From Amycolatopsis roodepoortensis (lineage in GTDB: Bacteria; Actinomycetota; Actinomycetes; Mycobacteriales; Pseudonocardiaceae): a DNA stretch of 64,000 nt. The stretch is taken from positions 682,001-746,000 of the forward strand of contig NZ_JADBEJ010000008.1 in the NCBI RefSeq assembly GCF_014873915.1. Direction: 5' to 3'. A program made the translations under genes and the position numbers. Shown one piece after another: positions 49,161 to 57,378 of this stretch. Within the stretch, counting starts at the first letter, position 1. Every line of letters begins with the position of its first letter. The notes under the pieces were generated by a model. The model had not been told where the DNA came from, searched no databases, and saw only the letters and a program-made list of their open reading frames with translations.

Positions 49161-50375
49161 ATGGAGACCGTCCTCGTCGTAGGGGCCGGGCAGAGCGGGT
49201 TCGGAGTGGCGACCTCGCTGCGGGACAAGGGGTTCGACGGCCGGGTGGTGCTGATCGGTGACGAACCCGGCCTGCCGTATCAGCGGCCTCCGCTTTCGAA
49301 GGGCTACCTCGCCGGGACCGCGGGCGACGCCCAGTTGCGTTTGCGGCCCGAGGACTTCTTCGCGGAGAAGGACATCGAGCTGGTCCCCGGCCGTGTCGCG
49401 ACGGTGGATCGCGACGCCTCGCAGGTCGTGCTCGACGACGGGAGCGCTCACGAGTACGACCATCTCGTCCTCGCGACGGGCGCGGACAACCGTGTCCTGC
49501 CGGTTCCCGGCTCCACTTTGGACGGTGTGTTCACCCTGCGCACCAAGGACGACGCCGACGTGTTGCGTGCCGCGCTGGAAAGCGCGGCGAACGTGGTGGT
49601 GGTCGGGGGCGGGTTCATCGGGCTCGAATTCGCCGCGCACGCCGGACGGCCCGTGACGATCGTGGAGGCGCAGGACCGGCTGATGGCCCGTGTCGCGACT
49701 CCCGAGGTCTCGGCGTACTTCGCGGCTCTGCACGAAGGGGCCGGGCACACGATCCTGCTCGGCACCGGCGTCGCCGCGTTGCACGGTGACGGCCGGGTGT
49801 CCGAGGTGGAACTGAGCGACGGCAGCCGGCTGCTCGCCGACCTGGTGCTGGTCGGGGTCGGAGTGGTGCCGCGGACACGGCTCGCCGAAGAGGCCGGGCT
49901 CGCCGTGGCGAACGGTGTCGTCGTCGACGAGCATCTGCGCACGAGCGATCCGAAGATCTCGGCGGTGGGGGACTGCGCGAACTTCCCGTGTGTCCAGGCG
50001 GGTACGGCGACCCGGCTGGAGTCGGTGCAGAACGCCGTCGACCAGGCGCGGGCCGTCGCGGCCGTCATCGTCGGCGAACCCGCGCCCTACGAGAGCCTGC
50101 CGTGGTTCTGGACCGACCAGCTCGGCGCGAAACTGCAGATCGCCGGGCTGCTGACCGGGGCGGACAAGACCGTCGTGACCGGGGACCGGGAGGGCGGGAA
50201 GTTCTCGGTGCTGTCGTTCCGCGACGGCGTGCTCGTCGGAGTGGAGTCGGTGAACCGGCCGCCGGACCACATCGCCGCGCGCCGCCTGTTCGCCGCGGAC
50301 CCGGAGCCGCGGTTCGAGACGCTGGAGGCCAACGGCTTCGATCTCAAGGCGACCTTGGCGTCAACCCGAGGTTGA
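49161..50375 (+). CDS. Ferredoxin-NAD(P)+ reductase-type FAD oxidoreductase
   Basis: 404 residues, AAGGAG 7 bases upstream. FAD motif VLVVGAGQSGFGVA, PYQRPPLSKGYL (typical of rhodocoxin/putidaredoxin reductases), NAD motif VVVVGGGFIGLEFA, and a C-terminal FAD motif ISAVGDCANFPC. Its C-terminal domain starts with SLPWFWTDQ. It should pass electrons from NAD(P)H to a [2Fe-2S] ferredoxin for a P450 or dioxygenase. No ferredoxin is adjacent. Confidence 0.92.
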   Translation: METVLVVGAGQSGFGVATSLRDKGFDGRVVLIGDEPGLPYQRPPLSKGYLAGTAGDAQLRLRPEDFFAEKDIELVPGRVATVDRDASQVVLDDGSAHEYDHLVLATGADNRVLPVPGSTLDGVFTLRTKDDADVLRAALESAANVVVVGGGFIGLEFAAHAGRPVTIVEAQDRLMARVATPEVSAYFAALHEGAGHTILLGTGVAALHGDGRVSEVELSDGSRLLADLVLVGVGVVPRTRLAEEAGLAVANGVVVDEHLRTSDPKISAVGDCANFPCVQAGTATRLESVQNAVDQARAVAAVIVGEPAPYESLPWFWTDQLGAKLQIAGLLTGADKTVVTGDREGGKFSVLSFRDGVLVGVESVNRPPDHIAARRLFAADPEPRFETLEANGFDLKATLASTRG

Positions 50376-50405
50376 CGATCGGGATGCCGTCAACCTAAAG
50401 TTGAC
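50360..50405 (+). promoter_or_regulatory. Promoter with tandem palindromic operators for the Clp_N/HTH gene
   Basis: Two 17-bp dyads, GTCAACC-CGA-GGTTGAC (50360-50376, perfect) and GTCAACC-TAA-AGTTGAC (50389-50405, one mismatch), are 29 bp centre to centre. A -35 TTGACG (50372-50377) and -10 TAAAGT (50396-50401), 18 bp apart, overlap the two dyads. The start ATG is 7 bases beyond the -10, suggesting a leaderless, autorepressed gene. The first dyad also contains the stop codon of the reductase gene. Confidence 0.75.
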
Positions 50406-50408
50406 GGC

Positions 50409-51128
50409 ATGACGAACCCAGTCCGTCTCGACGACCTCATCTCCCATATCAAGCAGCAACATCCCGACGGTGACGTGCTCGGCCAGCTGTCCGACGCGGT
50501 CTTCCTCGGCGAGCACCTCGGCGAAGTGGCCGACCATCTGATCGGTCACTTCGTCGACCAGGCGCGGCGGTCCGGCGCGTCCTGGACCGAAATCGGCAAG
50601 AACATGGGGGTGTCCAAGCAGGCCGCCCAGAAGCGCTTTGTCGACTCCAGTGGCTCTTCGCTCGAAGATCTGGTGAAGGTGTTCAGCCGCTACACCGATC
50701 GCGCGCGACATGTCGTCGTCGCGTCACGGGACGCGGCGGTCACGGCGAAGAGCCCGCAGATCGAGCCCGTGCACCTGGTCCTCGGCCTGCTCTCGGAACC
50801 GGCCGCGCTCGCCGCCGGGGCGATCGTGGCGCAGCAGGTGACCCTCGAAGCCGTCCGCGAGGCCGCGGAGGCGAGGCTGCCGGAACCCGCCGGCGAACCG
50901 GTGGAGGCGGCGAAGATGGCGTTCGGCGCGCAGGCCAAGAAGGCGCTGGAACTGACCATGCGGGAGTCGCTGCGGCTCGGGCACAACTACATCGGCACCG
51001 AGCACCTCCTGCTGGCCCTGTTCGAGCTCGGCGACGACCTCCTGACCGGGCTCGGGCTCACGAAGGAGAAGACCGAAAAGCTGATCCTGCAGGCGCTGAC
51101 GGAGATCGTCGCGGCGCGCGGGACATGA
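50409..51128 (+). CDS. Clp N-domain protein with N-terminal HTH
   Basis: 239 residues. The N-terminal part (about 1-90) has a helix-turn-helix, SGASWTEIGKNMGVSKQAAQKRF, and the C-terminal half has two Clp_N-like helical repeats (IEPVHLVLGLLSEPAALAAG; NYIGTEHLLLALFELGDDLLTGLGL) as in the N-domain of ClpC/ClpB, without any ATPase. Such proteins may bind Clp substrates or adaptors and act as regulators. The paired operators upstream suggest autoregulation. Its stop overlaps a 19-codon gene. Confidence 0.82.
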   Translation: MTNPVRLDDLISHIKQQHPDGDVLGQLSDAVFLGEHLGEVADHLIGHFVDQARRSGASWTEIGKNMGVSKQAAQKRFVDSSGSSLEDLVKVFSRYTDRARHVVVASRDAAVTAKSPQIEPVHLVLGLLSEPAALAAGAIVAQQVTLEAVREAAEARLPEPAGEPVEAAKMAFGAQAKKALELTMRESLRLGHNYIGTEHLLLALFELGDDLLTGLGLTKEKTEKLILQALTEIVAARGT

Positions 51129-51184
51129 TGCGGGTCGCGCTCACCGTCCTCGTGTTCGTCGCCCTCGTCCTGTTGGCCGCGTGA
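51125..51184 (+). CDS. 19-residue hydrophobic microprotein
   Basis: MMRVALTVLVFVALVLLAA is almost entirely one membrane helix. Its first ATG overlaps the stop of the Clp_N gene (ATGA), and a strong terminator begins at its own stop codon, so it is the last cistron of that transcript. Too short for family assignment; could be a membrane peptide or an accidental frame. Confidence 0.45.
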   Translation: MMRVALTVLVFVALVLLAA

Positions 51185-51210
51185 TGGCCCCCTGTAGCGG
51201 GGGCCATCAC
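51181..51210. terminator. Terminator between Clp_N operon and gnd
   Basis: Perfect 12-bp stem GTGATGGCCCCC (51181-51192) with GGGGGCCATCAC (51199-51210), 6-base loop, between convergent genes. Confidence 0.85.
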
Positions 51211-51227
51211 GGGACCTGTCAGCCCTG

Positions 51228-52667
51228 TCAGGCGGAGGACTCGGGACGGCCGTCGGCCGCCCAAGCGGTGTGGAACGAACCCTCGCGGTCGACGCGGCGG
51301 TACGTGTGGGCACCGAAGTAGTCCCGCTGCCCCTGCACCAGCGCGGCGGGGAGCCGCTCCGCGCGCAGACCGTCGTAGTAGGCCAGGGCGGTCGAGAATC
51401 CCGGGGTCGGGATGCCGAGCCGCACCGCCGTCGAGATCACCGAACGCCAAGAGTCCTGGGCGTCCTCGACGGCCTTGCGGAAGCCTCCTGAGGTCAGAAG
51501 CGTCGGCAGCGCGGGCTCCTCGGCGTACGCGGCCGTGATGTCGTTCAGGAACTTCGCGCGGATGATGCAGCCGCCGCGCCAGATGGACGCGACCTTGCCG
51601 AGGTCGATGTCCCAGCCGTATTCGGCGCCGCCCGCCTGGATCTGGTTGAAGCCCTGGGCGTACGCCACCACCTTCGACGCGTACAGCGCCTGCTCGACGT
51701 CGTCCGCGAAAGTGTCCAAAGCGGACCCAGTCAGCGGAGCGCGCGAGGGGCCGCCGAGACCGCGGGAGGCCTCGCGCAGGCTCGACGAGCCGGACAGCGA
51801 ACGCGCGAAGACGGCCTCGGCGATGCCGCTGATCGGCACGCCCAGGTCCAGTCCGATTTGGACGGTCCAGCGGCCGGTGCCCTTCTGCTCCGCCTGGTCC
51901 GCCACGACGTCGACGAACGGTTTGCCGGAGGCGGCGTCGGTGTGGGCCAGTACCTGCGAGGTGATCTCGATCAGGTACGAGTCCAGCCTGCCCGAATTCC
52001 AGGTGCGGAAGACCTCGGCGATCTCGGCGGGGGAGTAGCCGCCCGCGCCGCGCAGGAGATCGAACGATTCGGCGATCAGCTGCATGTCCGCGTACTCGAT
52101 GCCGTTGTGCACCATCTTCACGAAATGCCCGGCGCCGTCCGCGCCGACGTGCGTGCAGCACGGCTCGCCGTCGACCTTCGCCGAGATGTCCTCGAACAGC
52201 GGCCCGAGCGACTGGTACGACTCCTTGGACCCACCGGGCATGATGCTCGGCCCGTGCAGCGCTCCCTCCTCGCCGCCGGACACACCGGTGCCGACGAAGT
52301 GGATGCCCTTCTCGCGCAGCGCGGCCTCGCGGCGCCGGGTGTCCGCGAAGTGCGCGTTGCCCGCGTCGACGATCACGTCGCCCTTCTCGAGGAGCGGGAC
52401 GAATTCGTCGATCACGGCGTCCGTCGGCGCGCCTGCCTTGACCATGATCACGACCTGGCGCGGCCGCTCCAGCGCGTCGACGAACTCCTGCGCCGAATAC
52501 GCCGGGATGAAGTCGCCTTCGTCGCCGAACTGCTCGACCAGTTCCTTCGTCCGCTGCTCGGAACGGTTGTGCAGGGCCACCGTGTGCCCGTGCCTCGCGA
52601 GGTTCCTGGCCAGGTTGCGGCCCATGACCGCCAGGCCGGTGACCCCGATGCTCGCCTTCTTGCTCAT
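51228..52667 (-). CDS. gnd: 6-phosphogluconate dehydrogenase (decarboxylating)
   Basis: 479 residues from ATG 52667 with GGAAGGG 6-7 bases upstream (GTG 52673 sits on the site). NADP motif IGVTGLAVMGRNLARNLA, substrate loop GTGVSGGEEGALHGPSIMPGG, catalytic Lys/Asn in GHFVKMVHNGIEYADMQ, and C-terminal FGAHTYRRVDREGSFHTAW. This is the long (Gnd) class. It converts 6-phosphogluconate to ribulose-5-phosphate, CO2 and NADPH in the pentose phosphate pathway. In many actinobacteria gnd sits beside dnaN; here it does not. Confidence 0.97.
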   Translation of the reverse strand: MSKKASIGVTGLAVMGRNLARNLARHGHTVALHNRSEQRTKELVEQFGDEGDFIPAYSAQEFVDALERPRQVVIMVKAGAPTDAVIDEFVPLLEKGDVIVDAGNAHFADTRRREAALREKGIHFVGTGVSGGEEGALHGPSIMPGGSKESYQSLGPLFEDISAKVDGEPCCTHVGADGAGHFVKMVHNGIEYADMQLIAESFDLLRGAGGYSPAEIAEVFRTWNSGRLDSYLIEITSQVLAHTDAASGKPFVDVVADQAEQKGTGRWTVQIGLDLGVPISGIAEAVFARSLSGSSSLREASRGLGGPSRAPLTGSALDTFADDVEQALYASKVVAYAQGFNQIQAGGAEYGWDIDLGKVASIWRGGCIIRAKFLNDITAAYAEEPALPTLLTSGGFRKAVEDAQDSWRSVISTAVRLGIPTPGFSTALAYYDGLRAERLPAALVQGQRDYFGAHTYRRVDREGSFHTAWAADGRPESSA

Positions 52668-52748
52668 CCGCACCCTTCCGCTTCGTTTCCCGTGCCGAGC
52701 CTATCCCCGTCGAGGGATACGGCGCCGGGGCGAGAAGGGATCAACCGG

Positions 52749-52784
52749 GAGTTGTCCACAACCCGGCCCGCCTGTGGACAACTC
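52749..52784. other. Inverted pair of perfect DnaA-box sequences upstream of gnd
   Basis: TTGTCCACA (52752-52760) and TGTGGACAA (52773-52781) are arms of a perfect 12-bp dyad (52749-52760 with 52773-52784). Both match the high-GC DnaA box TTGTCCACA. Could be a DnaA-responsive site, a hairpin terminator or coincidence. Confidence 0.6.
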
Positions 52785-52889
52785 GGCTCACGCGGCCCGG
52801 GGCGGCGCTCGCGGCGGTACGCTGGGATCGGGGTCGCCCCCCAGGGACGGGTGGGGGCTGCGTGTGGGGGTTTGGGCCGGATTTGGAGT

Positions 52890-53011
52890 GTCTTGAAGGG
52901 CGCCTTTGGGGCGTTGGACGTCTCGAAGGGCGCCTTCGGGACGTGGGGTGCTGCCGGGGGTCGGTGTTCCCGATGTCGCATTTGGGGCGCTGAGGGTCTC
53001 TGATGCGACAT
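52890..53011. repeat. Two further paired-hairpin repeat families
   Basis: First, two units TCTTGAAGGGCGCCTTTGGG (52890-52909) and TCTCGAAGGGCGCCTTCGGG (52921-52940): each folds as CGAAGG-GCG-CCTTCG or a variant. Second, ATGTCGCAT (52973-52981) and ATGCGACAT (53003-53011). They have the same plan as the GCGAAAG family at 53077 but unrelated sequence. All lie in the gap 52668-53157, which has no gene. Confidence 0.7.
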
Positions 53012-53076
53012 TGGTGACACCCGAGCGGAAGGCGGCAGCGCGAAGGAGCCCAGGGGTGGGCGCGGCGGCCGGGAGG

Positions 53077-53129
53077 GTTGCGAAAGCCACTTTCGCAACC
53101 TTCAACGTTGCGAAAGTGGCTTTCGCAAC
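53077..53129. repeat. Paired-hairpin intergenic repeat, copy 2
   Basis: Complete copy of the GCGAAAG-TGG-CTTTCGC element: GTTGCGAAAG...CAAC, spacer CTTCAAC, then the mirror unit. 28 bp after the end of the metallo-hydrolase gene (minus strand). Confidence 0.9.
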
Positions 53130-53157
53130 ATGCGGCGGGCGCGGAGGTGCGAGGCCG

Positions 53158-54066
53158 TCAGGAGAAGCACCGGATCGGGGCGCCGTTGAAGGTGACCATG
53201 TCCGCCAGCGCGGCCCCCAGATCGATCGGCGCACCCCACTCCAGCCCGTCCAGTTCGGCGTAAGCCCGGTGCAGGTTCGCCGGGAGCCGTTCCTGTTCGG
53301 ACAGTGCCGCGTAGGGCCCGAGATCCGCTTCGCGAGCGGCCTGCAGCGGCGTCAGCCCGGCCGCCTTCCCGTATGAGGCGAGTTTCTGCAGGAAACCCAG
53401 GTACCCGTCGACGACGTCGATCGCTTCGGGGCCGCAAACCGGCCCGTGGCCCGGCACGATCGTCTCCGGCTCCAGTTCGCGGACCAGGTCCAGCGCCTTC
53501 CGCCAGCCGGCGGGCGAGCCCATCAGCGCGAAGGGGCTGCCGCCGTTGAAGATCATGTCGCCGACGAAGAGCACCCGCCGTTCCGGCAGCCAGACCAGTA
53601 CGTCGTTGGTGGTGTGCGCCGCGTGTCCGGGGTGGATCAGCTCAAGCCGGACATCGCCGGCGTGCACGGTCAGCCGGTCGTCGAACAGGACCTCGGGCGG
53701 CCGCAGTTCCAAATGGCCCCAGTCGTTGCCGGTGAACGAGTTCTCGTAGGTGTTGATCCCGGTCGCGACCATCACCTCGCGCGTCTTCCGGTGCCCGATG
53801 ATCGTGGCGCCGACCGCCAGGTAGTTGCCGTTCGTGTGGTCGCCGTGGTGATGCGTGTTGACCACGGTGGTCACCGGCGCCCCGCCCACCGACTCCGCCG
53901 TCGCCAGCAGCGCCCTGGTACGCCGTTCGGTCGAACAAGTGTCGATCAGCACCGTGTGATCGCCCGCGGCGACGAACCCGCAGTTGTTGATCCACCACGA
54001 GCCGTCCGGCTGAACGTAGCCGAAGACACCATCGGTGACCTGGCTGGCGAAGGGGGATTGGTCCAC
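53158..54066 (-). CDS. Metallo-beta-lactamase-fold hydrolase
   Basis: 302 residues from GTG 54066. Metal motif VVNTHHHGDHTNGNYL (HxHxDH), then HPGHAAHTTNDVLVWLPERRVLFVGDMIF and VPGHGPVC supply the remaining ligands. N-terminal GYVQPDGSWWINNCGFV. Members hydrolyse thioesters, lactones or esters with two zinc ions; the substrate is unknown. The start has no clear ribosome site and a CATAGT lies 6 bases upstream, so leaderless translation is possible. Confidence 0.88.
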   Translation of the reverse strand: MDQSPFASQVTDGVFGYVQPDGSWWINNCGFVAAGDHTVLIDTCSTERRTRALLATAESVGGAPVTTVVNTHHHGDHTNGNYLAVGATIIGHRKTREVMVATGINTYENSFTGNDWGHLELRPPEVLFDDRLTVHAGDVRLELIHPGHAAHTTNDVLVWLPERRVLFVGDMIFNGGSPFALMGSPAGWRKALDLVRELEPETIVPGHGPVCGPEAIDVVDGYLGFLQKLASYGKAAGLTPLQAAREADLGPYAALSEQERLPANLHRAYAELDGLEWGAPIDLGAALADMVTFNGAPIRCFS

Positions 54067-54233
54067 TCGGTCACTATGCCCGACCGGCGTGCCCGAAATG
54101 TGACGAGATCGCTCCGCCACCAGGGTGACGTACCAGGTGACTGGTGTTTTCGGGCGTTTCCTGGAACGCTGCGCAATGTCATCATCGAACCCCTCAAGGT
54201 GAAGTACCCTGGGTGGGTTCGAGTATTCGCGCG

Positions 54234-54259
54234 CAGGACCGCGGGCAGCCGCGGTCCTG
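54234..54259 (+). other. Hairpin in the leader of the HTH regulator gene
   Basis: Perfect 11-bp stem CAGGACCGCGG (54234-54244) with CCGCGGTCCTG (54249-54259), 4-base loop GCAG, 26 bp before ATG 54286. It could act as an attenuator or block ribosome access. Confidence 0.55.
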
Positions 54260-54285
54260 ATTATGTGGTCCGGGAGAGCAAGGCG

Positions 54286-55143
54286 ATGGCCAGCACCGTC
54301 ACCTCGCGCCGGAAGCAGCTCGGGAACGAGCTCCGGCATGCCCGCAACGCCGCGCGGATGACACAGCAGCAGGTCGCCGACGTTCTCGGCTGCACCCAGG
54401 GCAAGGTCAACAAGATCGAGTCCGGTGCCGTCGGGGTCAAGCTCGGGGATGTGCGATCCATGCTGAACGCGTTCGGGATCAACGGCGACGAGGCCGACAC
54501 GTTGATGAACCTGGCCCGCGCCGCGGCCGGGCAGCGCGGCCACTGGTCCGGCTACCGATCCGTGGTGCCGCACTGGTTCCGCACCTTCACCGACCTCGAA
54601 CCCGCGGCCGCGGAGATCCTCACCTGGCACGGCGAGCGCATCCCCGGCCCGTTGCAGTCCGAGCACTACATGCTCAAACAGTTCACCGAAGCGGGCGCCA
54701 CGGACGTCACCTCGCTGGTCCGCAACCGGCTGGACCGCAAGGCCGTCTTCGAACAACAGCAGCCGCCCTACTACCGGTTCATCATCAGCGAAGGCGCCTT
54801 GCGCCGCGCTCCGGGCGGCTCCGCCCCGGCGGTGATGCTGGACCAGGTCGAGCATCTGCTGGCGCTGGACAAGCATCCGCGCGTGTACGTGCACGTGCTG
54901 CCGTTCGGCGCGCGCCTCGCCGCGGTGCCCAACGACTTCACCATCATGCGGTTTCCCGATCGCACCAGGGATTTCGTCTACATCGAACATTCCGCGGGCG
55001 GGTTGTACCTCGACGACGTCAAGGACTTCAACATCTTCGTCGACTCCTGGGACAGGCTGCGCGGTGCCGCGCTGGAACGTCAGGAGACCCGGCAGTTCCT
55101 CAAGGAACTCGCCGAGCTGTACAGAACCCAGATGCAATCCTGA
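54286..55143 (+). CDS. XRE-type HTH regulator with DUF5753 domain
   Basis: 285 residues. N-terminal HTH (about 10-70): RRKQLGNELRHARNAARMTQQQVADVLGCTQGKVNKIESG. C-terminal DUF5753 (about 95-275): LTWHGERIPGPLQSEHYM, VTSLVRNRLDRKAVFEQ and FVYIEHSAGGLYLDD. In actinomycetes this family pairs with small DUF397 proteins (one is encoded at 57730) and regulates development and antibiotic production. It is followed 1 bp later by a methyltransferase gene. Confidence 0.92.
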   Translation: MASTVTSRRKQLGNELRHARNAARMTQQQVADVLGCTQGKVNKIESGAVGVKLGDVRSMLNAFGINGDEADTLMNLARAAAGQRGHWSGYRSVVPHWFRTFTDLEPAAAEILTWHGERIPGPLQSEHYMLKQFTEAGATDVTSLVRNRLDRKAVFEQQQPPYYRFIISEGALRRAPGGSAPAVMLDQVEHLLALDKHPRVYVHVLPFGARLAAVPNDFTIMRFPDRTRDFVYIEHSAGGLYLDDVKDFNIFVDSWDRLRGAALERQETRQFLKELAELYRTQMQS

Positions 55144-55144
55144 G

Positions 55145-55960
55145 ATGGACCCGCGGTTCCTGCCCGACGGCGTGGATCTCGAGCGGCCCAACGCCGCCCG
55201 GATCTACGACTGGGCGCTCGGCGGAACCGCGAACTGGGCGGTGGACCGGGAATTCGGCGAACAGCTGGTCAAGGCGTTCCCGCTCGTCCGCGCCCTCGCC
55301 AGGGCCAACCGGGCCTTCCTCGGCCGGTCTGTGCGGTACTGCGCCGAGCACGGTGTGAACCAATTCCTCGACCTCGGTTCCGGCGTGCCGACGGTCGGCA
55401 ACGTCCACGAGATCGCCGACGACGCCGACGGCGACAGCCGGTGCGTGTACGTCGACAACGAGCCGGTCGCCGCGGCGCACGCCAGGATCCTGCTGGAGAA
55501 GAACGGGGATCCGGCCAGGCACGCGGTGCTCGGCGGCGACCTGTGTGACGCGGACGACATCTGGGAACGCGCCATCGACACCGGTGTCCTCGACCCGGCG
55601 AAACCGGTCGCCCTGCTCACCGTCGCGGTCCTGCATTTCGTGCCGGGCCCCGAACTCGCCGCCGTCATCGCGCGCTACCGGCGGTTGCTGCCCGCCGGCT
55701 CCTTCTACGCCCTGTCCCACGTCACGATGTCCGACGTGGAGGGTGACGAGCTGGGACAGGTCCAGCGCGTGGTGAAGCAGTACGAGCAGTCGAGCACGCC
55801 CGTGTCCTTCCGCGACAAGGAAGAGATCCTGGGTTTCTTCGGCGATTTCGAGCTCGTGGCGCCGGGTCTCGTCCCGGTCGGCGCATGGCGGCTGGACGAC
55901 CCCCACTCGCCTGCGCTTAACTGCGCCATCGGCGGGGTCGCCCGCAAACCCGGTTTCTGA
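55145..55960 (+). CDS. SAM-dependent methyltransferase (Methyltransf_19/DUF574), copy A
   Basis: 271 residues, ATG 55145 directly after the regulator stop. Signature PDGVDLERPNAARIYDWALGG, SAM-binding LDLGSGVPTVGNVHE and acidic YVDNEPVAAAHA, then GDLCDADDIWERA and VAVLHFVPG. Substrate unknown. It is followed by a diverged copy 14 bp downstream; both probably arose by tandem duplication. Confidence 0.9.
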   Translation: MDPRFLPDGVDLERPNAARIYDWALGGTANWAVDREFGEQLVKAFPLVRALARANRAFLGRSVRYCAEHGVNQFLDLGSGVPTVGNVHEIADDADGDSRCVYVDNEPVAAAHARILLEKNGDPARHAVLGGDLCDADDIWERAIDTGVLDPAKPVALLTVAVLHFVPGPELAAVIARYRRLLPAGSFYALSHVTMSDVEGDELGQVQRVVKQYEQSSTPVSFRDKEEILGFFGDFELVAPGLVPVGAWRLDDPHSPALNCAIGGVARKPGF

Positions 55961-55974
55961 CGAGGTGTGACGGT

Positions 55975-56832
55975 ATGACTACGCAGCAGGATCCCAGCGA
56001 CCCGGTGGCCCCCGAAGGTGTCGATCTCGAGCGACCCAACGTGGCCAGGGTGTACGACTGGTTCCTCGGCGGTTCGGCCAACTGGGCCATCGACCGCGAG
56101 TTCGGCTCGCAGGTGCTGAAACAGTTCCCGGAGGTCAAGACGTTCGCCCGCGTCGGCCGCGACTTCCTCGGCCGCGGCGTGGGTTACCTTGCCCGCCAGG
56201 GGATCACGCAGTTCCTCGACATCGGCTCCGGCGTGCCCACCGTCGGCAACGTCCACCAGGTCGCGAGCGCGATCAATCCCGACAGCCGGGTCGTGTACGT
56301 CGACATCGAGCCGGTCGCCGTCGCGCATTCCCAGCTGCTGCTGGAACGGGAAGGTCTGCTCGGGCGGCACGCGGTCCTGCAGGGCGACGTACGGGATCCC
56401 GACGACATCTGGAAACGCGCCCTCGAGACCGGAGTGCTCGACCCGCGGCAGCCGATCGGGCTGGTACTGGTCGGCCTGCTGTACTTCCTCGGCCCGGAGG
56501 AGCCCGTGCACGAGATGGTCCAGCGGTATCTCGATTTCCTGCCGTCGGGTTCGTACTTCCTGTCCTCGCATCTGACCGAGGACGGTGTCACCCGCAAGGA
56601 AGGCGACAACCGGGAGAACGTCCAGGAGCTGTACAAGAAGACGAGCGCGCCGTTCCATCTGCGGTCCCGCGCGGAGTTCGCCGCGTTCTTCGACGGGCTG
56701 GAGATGGTGGAGCCGGGTATCGACTGGATGGCCACCTGGCATCTCGACGAAGCGGATTCCCGGGCGAGCGACCGGTTCGCGGACGACCCGACCTTCACCG
56801 GCGGGCTCGGCGGGCTGGGCCGCAAGCCCTGA
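55975..56832 (+). CDS. SAM-dependent methyltransferase (Methyltransf_19/DUF574), copy B
   Basis: 285 residues. Same layout as copy A: PEGVDLERPNVARVYDWFLGG, FLDIGSGVPTVGNVHQ, YVDIEPVAVAHSQ, GDVRDPDDIWKRAL, LVGLLYFLG. The C-terminus is longer (DRFADDPTFTGGLGGLGRKP). Sequence identity to copy A looks around half. Both copies keep the SAM motif, so both are probably active. Confidence 0.9.
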   Translation: MTTQQDPSDPVAPEGVDLERPNVARVYDWFLGGSANWAIDREFGSQVLKQFPEVKTFARVGRDFLGRGVGYLARQGITQFLDIGSGVPTVGNVHQVASAINPDSRVVYVDIEPVAVAHSQLLLEREGLLGRHAVLQGDVRDPDDIWKRALETGVLDPRQPIGLVLVGLLYFLGPEEPVHEMVQRYLDFLPSGSYFLSSHLTEDGVTRKEGDNRENVQELYKKTSAPFHLRSRAEFAAFFDGLEMVEPGIDWMATWHLDEADSRASDRFADDPTFTGGLGGLGRKP

Positions 56833-56836
56833 GCGA

Positions 56837-57100
56837 TCAGGCCCGGCCGGTCAGATGCCCGACCATGGGTGTCAGATCGAATCGACCTTCGAGCGGCCGG
56901 CCGGTCCTGATCGGGTCCCGGTGCGCGCCGGGCGCGTCGATCTCCGAGTTCCACGGCGGCTGTTTGCGCAGCGGCGCCTGGATGAGGCTGAACCCGAACC
57001 GCTGACGCAGTTCGAGCCCGATGGTGCGGTGGTGGTGCTTCGCCGAGGCCAGGCGTTCGTCCTCACGGCGGAACAGCAGCGTGGTGAGACGGACGGCCAT
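56837..57100 (-). CDS. 87-residue protein of unknown function
   Basis: ATG 57100. VRLTTLLFRREDERLASAKHHHRTIGLELRQRFGFSLIQAP, then a Pro-rich tail with PPWNSEIDAPGAHRDPIRTGRP. Basic, no membrane segment. Probably cotranscribed after the zinc-ribbon-like gene (stop at 57106, 5 bp gap). Not recognised. Confidence 0.6.
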   Translation of the reverse strand: MAVRLTTLLFRREDERLASAKHHHRTIGLELRQRFGFSLIQAPLRKQPPWNSEIDAPGAHRDPIRTGRPLEGRFDLTPMVGHLTGRA

Positions 57101-57105
57101 GGCGG

Positions 57106-57378
57106 TCACACCCCCCGGCTCGGACGCGGCAACCGCGCCTGGTCGGCCGAACCGGCGAGGCCGAGACAACGCTCACAGGGCATCCCCGAACCGACGGGGA
57201 CCCATTCCAGGTGGTCGTACGGCATCGCCGCGCCGCAGCGGGCGTGCAGGAATTCGGGGTGCGAACCCCCGGTGTGCAAGTCGAAGAGATGCGCGGAGCG
57301 GCGGCTTTCGCCCGCCGTCCCGGCCATGAGCCTGCCGACGGCCAGTACCGTCGACGGCATGGTGTCCTGAATGATCAC
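57106..57378 (-). CDS. 90-residue Cys-containing protein (zinc-ribbon-like)
   Basis: GTG 57378 with GGGGGAGGA 5 bases upstream. VLAVGRLMAGTAGESRRSAHLFDLH, then HARCGAAMPYDHLEWVPVGSGMPCERCLG, where three Cys and a His are spaced like a small zinc site. It faces away from the DUF397 gene. Possible role in the same regulatory cluster; function unknown. Confidence 0.6.
   Translation of the reverse strand: MIIQDTMPSTVLAVGRLMAGTAGESRRSAHLFDLHTGGSHPEFLHARCGAAMPYDHLEWVPVGSGMPCERCLGLAGSADQARLPRPSRGV

Noticed and set aside
52749..52784. Chromosomal origin (oriC)
   Set aside because: Only two DnaA boxes and no dnaA, dnaN, recF or gyrase genes nearby.
52788..53234. Open frames containing VAKATFATLKVAKVAFAT-type repeats
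   Set aside because: The peptide is the translation of the paired-hairpin DNA repeat, also seen near 14480 and 63180; no start site or codon bias supports a protein.
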